DNA of 64,000 nucleotides, from assembly GCF_022808325.1 (NCBI RefSeq), contig NZ_JALGCL010000003.1:206344-270343 (forward strand). The letters are read 5' to 3'. Positions within the stretch are counted from its first letter, which is position 1, and each line of letters opens with the position of its first letter. The notes beneath the pieces are model-generated. The model did no database searches and had not been told where the DNA came from. It was given only the letters and a program-made list of their open reading frames with translations. The position numbers and the translations under genes were made by a program. Origin of the DNA: Cognatiluteimonas sedimenti. GTDB lineage: Bacteria > Pseudomonadota > Gammaproteobacteria > Xanthomonadales > Xanthomonadaceae. Shown in pieces: positions 59,058 to 64,000 of this stretch.

Positions 59058-59528
59058 TCACTGTGCCGCCGGCTCGGAACGCTTGCCCTGCAGCTCGTCG
59101 ATGAGCCCTTCCATCTCGCCGATTTCGCGCTTCTGCGTGGCAATGATCCCGTCTGCGAGTCTGCGTACACGCGGGTCCGAGATCCGTGCGCGCTCGCTGG
59201 TGAGGATGGCGATGGAGTGGTGCGGGATCATGGCCTTCATCCATGCCACGTCGCCAACGGTCGCCTGGCTGCGGACGAGCCAGAGGCCCAAGCCGATAAA
59301 GCCCAGGCTGGCAGCGATGACCAGCGAATTCGCGCGCGTGTCCTTGTACATGTGGCGCATGAAGAACAGCATGACCAGCGCCATGGCTCCCGCCATGATC
59401 ATGGTCATGAATACCCGGGTCCAGCTAAACCACGCATGGCCAAGCTCGTAGGTGTTCGCGTAGGTCAGGCAGAACATCAGTACCGCCGACGTGCCGATCA
59501 TTAGCAGCAGGTTCCTGTACGGGTGCAT
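59058..59528 (-). CDS. Membrane protein with DUF305-like domain
   Basis: A 156-residue protein with three membrane helices (about 7-26, 36-56, 67-84) followed by a DUF305-type helical segment with MKAMIPHHSIAIL and ARISDPRVRRLADGIIATQKREIGEM. The HH in MIPHH is a typical metal-binding pair of this family. AGGAG lies seven bases before the ATG. It lies between the degenerate attC and the first good attC, so it may be an old cassette. Confidence 0.8.
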   Translation of the reverse strand: MHPYRNLLLMIGTSAVLMFCLTYANTYELGHAWFSWTRVFMTMIMAGAMALVMLFFMRHMYKDTRANSLVIAASLGFIGLGLWLVRSQATVGDVAWMKAMIPHHSIAILTSERARISDPRVRRLADGIIATQKREIGEMEGLIDELQGKRSEPAAQ

Positions 59529-59545
59529 TGGCTCACTCCTGTGGG

Positions 59546-59593
59546 GGCTGATGCTCGAGTTAAGCCAGATTCGGCATGAACGTACTGTTTAGC
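59546..59593 (-). repeat. attC site
   Basis: Short attC: left core region ggctgat, arms gttaagcc and ggcatgaac, right core gtttagc. Both cores deviate from consensus. Confidence 0.55.
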
Positions 59594-59696
59594 CGCTGGT
59601 CGATGGCAGCGTCCATGAGGGCAGCAGGTCCCCCTTGATGTTCACCGTACCTGGGGCGCACGAGCGCAAGCCCCCGCGCAACCCGATCGCGCAGGC
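59594..59696 (-). pseudogene. Remnant cassette without a complete gene
   Basis: About 100 bases between two attC sites. Only a C-terminal-like fragment is readable on the minus strand (VNIKGDLLPSWTLPSTSG and a stop inside the attC core); no start or ribosome site. It appears to be a deleted cassette. Confidence 0.4.
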
Positions 59697-59756
59697 GGAT
59701 TCGGCGTGTAGGACTTGGAATCGCGAAGCGGTCTTGGCTTGGATGAATTGCCAGGC
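59697..59756 (-). repeat. attC site
   Basis: Right core gccaggc at 59750-59756 preceded by ttggcttggatgaatt as in the neighbouring sites; the left core is degenerate, so the left edge is approximate. Confidence 0.6.
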
Positions 59757-59772
59757 CACAGCCCGTGACCGC

Positions 59773-60147
59773 TCAATCGTCGCATTTGATGACCCCGGCG
59801 ATGACCGTGGGGCCGATCCTGAGCCCAGCCTTGCCTGCCCGTCCGACAAGGCTGAAAGACGGAGGCAGCGAGCCATTGCCAGGGTTGCGAAACTCCAGGT
59901 GGACCAGCGCCGCCTCCGGGCCGAAACTCTTCAACGAGTAGTTCTCTGGCGGCAGCGTGATGCGCTTGCCAGCGTCGAATCGCGTTGAGCTGAAGACGAT
60001 CATTGGCTTGACGTTGCTGTAGCCGATGAACTCCAACTCGTAGTACTGCGATGCCCTGAGGCCTTCAAACGTGCATGCAGTCTGGGAAGCAATGGCGGAT
60101 TGGCTGGCCAGGGCCAGAAGGACGGTCACGACGGGGATGCTTCTCAT
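59773..60147 (-). CDS. Exported cassette protein, function unknown
   Basis: A 124-residue protein with a signal peptide (MRSIPVVTVLLALASQSAIA). Mature part mostly beta, with two Cys (TACTFEG and VIKCDD) that could form a disulfide. The ATG overlaps the stop of the upstream gene as ATGA. A typical single-gene cassette followed by an attC. Confidence 0.7.
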   Translation of the reverse strand: MRSIPVVTVLLALASQSAIASQTACTFEGLRASQYYELEFIGYSNVKPMIVFSSTRFDAGKRITLPPENYSLKSFGPEAALVHLEFRNPGNGSLPPSFSLVGRAGKAGLRIGPTVIAGVIKCDD

Positions 60148-60569
60148 CGTGGGGCCCAACGCCTGGATTGAGTCGAGTCGCGAAGCAGCGCCGGCTTGGA
60201 AGAATTGCCAGGCGGCACCGGGCCGTGCCCGAGATTGCCGACCTGCCATTGGTGCAGGGCTACGAGCAACGGCAAGCCGACCGACAGGGCAAGCGCGATG
60301 AGCACATGTGCCCGCCGCACGCCGCCCTGGGTCTCGTAGGCCTTCCCGGTGCGATAGCTGAAGGCCATCAAAGCCCAGAAGAGCGCGGCGGCGATAGCGG
60401 TAGCACCCGCCATGAGCAGCGTGTTGACCATCGGCGGCCAGGGGTCGTCACCGTAGACGAGGATCCAAAGCACGCCGGCCCCGGCAGCGACGGCGAGTAC
60501 TGCGGCGATCAGGGACACCATCGCCGATGGCAGCGCAAACAGCAGGGGGTACGTATGCCGAGCTCTCAT
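60144..60569 (-). CDS. Membrane protein whose C-terminus is encoded by an attC
   Basis: A 141-residue protein with four hydrophobic segments (about 8-35, 48-70, 85-105) and no recognised domain. The last 20 residues (NSSKPALLRDSTQSRRWAPR) are translated from the attC at 60154-60213, and the stop overlaps the next gene's ATG. The natural protein may tolerate this tail or the gene may have lost its own stop. Confidence 0.65.
   Translation of the reverse strand: MRARHTYPLLFALPSAMVSLIAAVLAVAAGAGVLWILVYGDDPWPPMVNTLLMAGATAIAAALFWALMAFSYRTGKAYETQGGVRRAHVLIALALSVGLPLLVALHQWQVGNLGHGPVPPGNSSKPALLRDSTQSRRWAPR
60154..60213 (-). repeat. attC site
   Basis: 60-base attC: left core gcccaac, right core gccaggc, with the central cgaagcagcgccggctt hairpin. 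Confidence 0.8.
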
Positions 60570-60590
60570 GCGCGATGTCCTCGCTGTGCC

Positions 60591-60647
60591 GCCTGACGCT
60601 TGTCATCCGCGCCGCAAAGCGGCGCAGGCCTGGATGAATTGTCAGGG
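60591..60647 (-). repeat. attC site
   Basis: 57-base attC: left core gcctgac, perfect central stem gccgc/gcggc, right core gtcaggg. Confidence 0.8.
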
Positions 60648-60905
60648 CTCAGCCAGCCGGCGCTTTTTGGTGAAGCGCCAGGCGAGCCATGTGAGTGCCA
60701 CCAACACGGCAGGGCAAACCCAGCCGAACGCGCCTGCAATTGCCACGTTTTCATGCGCCGCGACAGCCCAGGCAACGCTGAGCAGCCAGCCAACGGCGAT
60801 GGAAACGGCTGCGGGCGTCCAGGCCCGCAGGCGAGGTTGCGACTTGAGTAGCCAAAACAGAACGACTGGGAGTGCCAATGCGATCAGCAGGAGAGCGTTT
60901 GCCAT
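60642..60905 (-). CDS. Small membrane protein (cassette)
   Basis: An 87-residue protein with three hydrophobic helices (about 3-20, 32-49, 57-77) and a basic tail TKKRRLAEP. GGAGGA lies six bases from the ATG at 60905; another ATG at 60911 is too close to it. The stop lies inside the attC at 60591-60647, as is common in cassettes. Function unknown. Confidence 0.65.
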   Translation of the reverse strand: MANALLLIALALPVVLFWLLKSQPRLRAWTPAAVSIAVGWLLSVAWAVAAHENVAIAGAFGWVCPAVLVALTWLAWRFTKKRRLAEP

Positions 60906-60923
60906 GGACATTCCTCCGGGGAG

Positions 60924-60983
60924 CCCTAGCACCTGGATCAAGCCAGGCCAAGAAGTGGCTTCGGCCTGGATGAATTGTCAGGC
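60924..60983 (-). repeat. attC site
   Basis: 60-base attC: left core ccctagc, central agaagtggcttcggcct, right core gtcaggc. Confidence 0.8.
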
Positions 60984-60992
60984 CTTTGCGGC

Positions 60993-61451
60993 CTACCGCG
61001 GCGAGATCTTGTCATGAATCTCGTTGAGAGCCATCAGCGCGGCGGACGCATAGAGTTGATGGTACTCAGCCACCATTTCACCGCTCTGGATGACCGGGTC
61101 CGTCGCGACGAGCGCCTCCGCCTCGGAAATGCCAGGAACGGCGAAGATGAACATCCCGCGCCAGTTCTCCTCGTTCGAGAACGGACCTGCAGCAACCAGT
61201 TTCTGCTCTTTGGCCAGGCGTTCCATGTTGGCGAAATGCCCTTTGAACATGTCGATGCGCTCTTGGCCCTCCGGCACTCGCCTTGAGCCGGACTTGAGAA
61301 TAACCAGGACGTACTGCCGCATTCCGCGGCTGTCCGCACCGAGCTTTGCGGCCAGAGCGGGGTCCGTGGGGCCCGGTTCCGTGGTGTGCGCCGAGCCCAA
61401 AGGCAGCCACAGTCCGAGAATGATCGCCAGCGTGGCCCAATGCTTTTGCAT
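60993..61451 (-). CDS. Exported YciI-like protein
   Basis: A 152-residue protein with a signal peptide (MQKHWATLAIILGLWLPLGSA) and a YCII-related domain (QYVLVILKSG, HFANMERLAKEQKLVAAGPF, MFIFAVPGISEAEALVATDP). YciI domains are usually cytoplasmic and catalyse dehalogenase-like reactions; an exported copy is unusual. It is separated from the upstream cassette gene by only 18 bases with no attC between them. Confidence 0.8.
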   Translation of the reverse strand: MQKHWATLAIILGLWLPLGSAHTTEPGPTDPALAAKLGADSRGMRQYVLVILKSGSRRVPEGQERIDMFKGHFANMERLAKEQKLVAAGPFSNEENWRGMFIFAVPGISEAEALVATDPVIQSGEMVAEYHQLYASAALMALNEIHDKISPR

Positions 61452-61469
61452 GAGTGCTCCCGAATGCGC

Positions 61470-62042
61470 CTAAAGGCTAGCAGCGGCTTTCCATACATTG
61501 TTGCGACCAACTTTGCGTTCCCACGCCTTGTACTGCGTGACGAGCGGGCGAGCGTAGTCTGGCAAATCGTAGGCAGGCGGCTCACTTACGAAGAAGGGCA
61601 TGCCCTCCTTGAACCACGCAGGTGTCTGCTGCCTCCCGATCAAGCCGAGCTGCTGAGCCTGCAGCATGTGAATGTATTCGTGCTCCACAATGTAGGGCTG
61701 CCACGATTCCGGTGGAATGATGACGCCCCAGTCGAACAGGGTAGCTCCGCGCTCCATGCCGCCGCCAAAAGAGCGGTAGCACCGACGCGATGAGCAGAAT
61801 ACGGTGAGCGGTGCTTGCTCCAAGGGAACGAGCTTGCGCCCCACCACAGCAACAGCACGACGCTGCAACTCAGTCGCATTGGAGAGTTGGGATAGGTCCT
61901 CCACGCATACGCGATCGAGGCAAGAGACGCCATTGAGCGAAGGCGCAAGAACGCGGACGGGCTTGAACGCAGCCCAGGCAATCGCTGGCGCGGCAACCAC
62001 CAGGCCTGCGGCTATGAATGCCAAAGCTCTACGAATTCGCAT
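61470..62042 (-). CDS. Exported putative zinc metallopeptidase
   Basis: A 190-residue protein with signal peptide (MRIRRALAFIAAGLVVAAPA). A zinc site is visible: VEHEYIHMLQ (HExxH) followed after about 20 residues by WFKEGMPFF, whose Glu fits the third ligand of gluzincins; two Cys pairs may form disulfides. It is short for a peptidase of this clan, so activity is uncertain. It shares a cassette with the YciI-like gene. Confidence 0.72.
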   Translation of the reverse strand: MRIRRALAFIAAGLVVAAPAIAWAAFKPVRVLAPSLNGVSCLDRVCVEDLSQLSNATELQRRAVAVVGRKLVPLEQAPLTVFCSSRRCYRSFGGGMERGATLFDWGVIIPPESWQPYIVEHEYIHMLQAQQLGLIGRQQTPAWFKEGMPFFVSEPPAYDLPDYARPLVTQYKAWERKVGRNNVWKAAASL

Positions 62043-62046
62043 CAGT

Positions 62047-62106
62047 GGCTAGCACCTGAGTTAGGCCGAGCCGGGAAGCAGCTTCGGCTTCGATGAATTG
62101 TTAGGC
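62047..62106 (-). repeat. attC site
   Basis: 60-base attC: left core ggctagc (mutated), arms gttaggccgag and cttcggcttc, right core gttaggc. Confidence 0.8.
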
Positions 62107-62107
62107 C

Positions 62108-62571
62108 TTATGGCTGGCATGCCACGGCCACAGACTCCACGATAGCCCGTGGGGCCGATACCTGCAGCCAGCACGCGAGGCCCTCCGGCTGGTACTCAAG
62201 GAAGGAGCCGTATGACCGCTCGACCGGAGCAACGGGGCCATAAAGCCGGCGGGCTTCCGAGGCGGGCATGCCGGGGCAAAGACCACGCGGGGTGCAGGCG
62301 CGTGGTCCGGTGCCGTGCAGGGCCAGGACGCGCCGCTGGACCCCGGGAGCCTCCTGTTCTAACCAGCCGACGGTTACGACGAGGCCTGGATAGTGCAACT
62401 CGATGCCTTCGCCGGTATCGACGCGCCTGGATGGCATGCCAAGGTGGCGCATTACGCTAGCCTCGGTTACGCCCGACACAACCCCACCGATGCTCAGCTC
62501 GGACGGCGGGATTTCGCCCGCAAGCGACGGGCCTGCAAGGATCACGCTGCGAGGGCGAGGAAATTTCGCAA
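62108..62571 (-). pseudogene. Cassette gene with probable frameshift in the signal peptide
   Basis: The main frame (GTG at 62545) encodes a 145-residue protein with Cys and Trp but no domain recognised. Its start lacks a proper signal, yet the preceding bases in another frame read MRNFLALAA from a TTG at 62571; adding one base would join this to ILAGPSLAGEIPP as a good Sec signal. Either the gene is frameshifted or the assembly has a one-base error; the shorter GTG start is also possible. Confidence 0.45.
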
Positions 62572-62573
62572 AG

Positions 62574-62690
62574 TCCTAACGCCTGAGTCAAGCCGACCTG
62601 TAACGCGTGGATCGGGAGCTAGAAAAGCGGCGCCACCCAGACATTTGAACGGAGCGCCGATACGGGTTCGGCTTGAATGAACTGTTAGGG
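62574..62690 (-). repeat. attC site (long type)
   Basis: 117-base attC: left core tcctaac, right core gttaggg (last base off consensus), with the longer central arms seen in VCR-like sites. Confidence 0.7.
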
Positions 62691-62696
62691 CCCATG

Positions 62697-63077
62697 CTAG
62701 TCATCCGCAAGAGAGGACTCTTGCTTAGGGTCGCCCAGGAGAAACGTGTCGCCATTGGTCGCGGTGATGCTGCCAGTGCCCATGCTGCGAATCTCCCATT
62801 GCCAGGTGTCATAGCGGGTTTCCAATGTGCCCCGAGCAAAGCACGGACCATAGAGAAAGAAGTCGTGCTGCTGGCTCCCTGAGATGAGCACGGCCTTGTC
62901 AAAGAAGGCCTGGGCCTCCTGCGCAGTAACAGCAAAAGAAGCGCACCCCTCTGCCTTGGCTCCAAGCCCATTCGTAGTCACGACGATCTTTGTGATGGGT
63001 CCGATCGGGCTGGACGATGCAAGGGCCGGAAGAAGCAGTCCGCCCAGCACGCCAAGGTATGCAAGATATGCGCTCAT
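62697..63077 (-). CDS. Exported cassette protein, function unknown
   Basis: A 126-residue protein starting MSAYLAYLGVLGGLLLPALA, a signal peptide, then a beta-rich mature part with two Cys. The frame is open into the upstream attC, so the ATG at 63077 is used. No domain recognised. Confidence 0.7.
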   Translation of the reverse strand: MSAYLAYLGVLGGLLLPALASSSPIGPITKIVVTTNGLGAKAEGCASFAVTAQEAQAFFDKAVLISGSQQHDFFLYGPCFARGTLETRYDTWQWEIRSMGTGSITATNGDTFLLGDPKQESSLADD

Positions 63078-63081
63078 GGGG

Positions 63082-63166
63082 ACCTGACACCTGAATAACC
63101 CGGATAGTAGACGCAATTTGATGCCTCGAAGAAGCCACGAAGCGGGTTCGGCTTGAACTGTTAGGC
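63082..63166 (-). repeat. attC site
   Basis: 85-base attC: left core acctgac, right core gttaggc; arms aacccg and cgggtt are paired. Confidence 0.75.
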
Positions 63167-63167
63167 C

Positions 63168-63521
63168 CTAGTCGTAGCAGAGCAAACCCCCGCCTGGTCG
63201 CCTGACTTCATCGAGGTAGTACGCGCACCCTTGAAACTTGGTGTTTGTGGAGCAGCGGCCGGTTTTCGCAGCAATAGTCTCCGCGACACATTGACCTTGA
63301 CACTGACGGCGGTGGGTGCAGATCTTCCCCGCGTCTGTCGTGGGACCTTGGCAGACTTTTGGACACCCTTCGCCCGGGATGCCGCGACAGTCCCAAACGA
63401 ATCCCGCACTTGCGCACGCCGCTTCCGACTCGGGGAGCTTTAACGGCTCAGCCGGCGGGATTGAGCTACAGGCTGCCACGGCGGTTGCCAGAAATGCGAA
63501 AAGGACGCCACGAATGCGCAT
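63168..63521 (-). CDS. Cys-rich cassette lipoprotein
   Basis: A 117-residue lipoprotein: MRIRGVLFAFLATAVAAC with Cys18 as lipid site. The mature part has nine more Cys (CASAGFVWDC, CPKVC, CTHRRQCQGQC, RCSTNTKFQGC, LCYD), suggesting a disulfide-rich secreted domain. No family recognised. Confidence 0.7.
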   Translation of the reverse strand: MRIRGVLFAFLATAVAACSSIPPAEPLKLPESEAACASAGFVWDCRGIPGEGCPKVCQGPTTDAGKICTHRRQCQGQCVAETIAAKTGRCSTNTKFQGCAYYLDEVRRPGGGLLCYD

Positions 63522-63526
63522 ATAGG

Positions 63527-63586
63527 GCCTAACGCCTGAATTTGGCCGAGCAGCGAAGTGGCTTCGGCTTGAGTGAATTGTTAGGC
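63527..63586 (-). repeat. attC site
   Basis: 60-base attC with consensus cores gcctaac and gttaggc and the central cagcgaagtggcttcgg hairpin; the best preserved in the window. Confidence 0.9.
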
Positions 63587-63590
63587 CGCG

Positions 63591-63956
63591 TCACCTGACA
63601 CTGGCCAAATCAAAGTGTGGGTTCTCGATGACGCCGAACCTGTTGCCGAATGGATCCATTACCGCGGCAACTTTGATGCCGCCACCAACCACTGTGACAG
63701 GCTCGAGCGACGTAGCGCCAAGTTCAATGAGTCTTGCGTGAGCCAAGGACGCATCCGGCACGCCCCAGAGAGGCTGCGGCCCGTTGATGCCAGGCTGACC
63801 GTCTGGGATCAAGCCGAGCTCAAATCCACCGACGTTGAACCCAACGTAGAACGGCTCATCGAAGTAGGGCTGCAACTCAAGCACCTGGGCATACCAATGC
63901 TTTGCAGCAGCCAAATCACTTGTTGGATAAATCGCCGTCCTCAGCCCAAGAATCAC
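63591..63956 (-). CDS. VOC superfamily (glyoxalase-like) cassette protein
   Basis: A 121-residue single VOC domain (LRTAIYPTSDLAAAKHWYAQ at the start, MDPFGNRFGVIENPHF at the end). GTG start with GGAG seven bases upstream. Such cassettes are often bleomycin-resistance- or glyoxalase-like; the substrate is unknown. Confidence 0.85.
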   Translation of the reverse strand: MILGLRTAIYPTSDLAAAKHWYAQVLELQPYFDEPFYVGFNVGGFELGLIPDGQPGINGPQPLWGVPDASLAHARLIELGATSLEPVTVVGGGIKVAAVMDPFGNRFGVIENPHFDLASVR

Positions 63957-64000
63957 TTCATTTCTCCAGAATCAAATTGACGAAGATGCTAATTGGCGGG

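Larger units (their letters stand above)
58951..64000 (-). mobile_element. Chromosomal integron gene-cassette array (continues off the right edge)
   Basis: Eight recognisable attC sites (plus a degenerate one at the left end) separate short minus-strand genes. Each attC reads, on the minus strand, GCCTAACAATT... to ...CAGGCGTTAGGC or a close variant, with the double hairpin typical of Xanthomonas integrons. GC content is visibly lower than in the rest of the window. Since attC lies 3' of each gene, the integrase and attI must be to the right of 64000; none is present inside the window. Confidence 0.9.

Noticed and set aside
58951..64000. Clinical class 1 resistance integron
   Set aside because: No qacE, sul1 or known resistance cassette; attC sites and low-copy envelope genes fit a chromosomal Xanthomonas-type array.

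Overview
The window is a high-GC gammaproteobacterial chromosome segment, most likely from the Xanthomonadales (Lysobacter, Luteimonas or Thermomonas type). The inference rests on family recognition, not on a database search: high GC with strong G/C third-position bias, a bioB-bioF-bioH-bioC operon next to comF, a monomeric NADP isocitrate dehydrogenase, and a chromosomal integron cassette array with Xanthomonas-like attC sites.

Layout. 1-5.8 kb: 3' part of hrpB, a small membrane protein, a receiver-histidine kinase, rluE, and a LysR regulator divergent from a small Cys-containing protein. 6.4-34.9 kb: a large secondary-lipid or polyketide locus, described below. 35-42 kb: housekeeping genes (lipoprotein, LysM protein, queF, zapE, hydrolase, cytochrome c, tRNA-Arg, ubiA, a fatty-acid transporter). 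42-48 kb: biotin operon (bioB, bioF, a DMT transporter, bioH, bioC) behind a probable BirA operator that lies inside the 5' end of the divergent comF. 48-59 kb: a glycosyltransferase, cytochrome b561, a PLP dehydratase, a Gly/Tyr-rich lipoprotein, a structured non-coding stretch with a candidate small RNA, mnmG, an exported beta-propeller protein and small membrane proteins. 59-64 kb: a run of minus-strand gene cassettes separated by attC sites; the integrase is expected just beyond the right edge.

The standout is the locus at 7.7-34.9 kb. Three megasynthases resemble polyunsaturated-fatty-acid (Pfa) or heterocyst-glycolipid type iterative synthases but have an unusual split: [tandem NPD/enoyl reductase-KS-AT-ACP], [ACP-KR-DH] and [KS-AT-DH-phosphopantetheinyl transferase]. 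They are tightly arranged with a PAPS-type sulfotransferase, a conserved-looking unknown protein, an outer-membrane factor lipoprotein, and a membrane protein fusing a PqqD-like domain, a catalytically dead site-2-protease-like membrane domain and a HlyD adaptor. An alpha/beta hydrolase, a beta-propeller protein, an esterase and a separate ACP-sulfotransferase fusion follow. The model I infer is that the synthases build and fully or partly reduce an acyl chain, the PPTase domain primes the ACPs, the sulfotransferases sulfonate a hydroxyl (on the ACP-bound chain or the released lipid), the hydrolase releases it, and the OMF plus fused adaptor move it to the outer membrane or outside. No RND or ABC motor is encoded nearby, so the exporter architecture itself is unusual.
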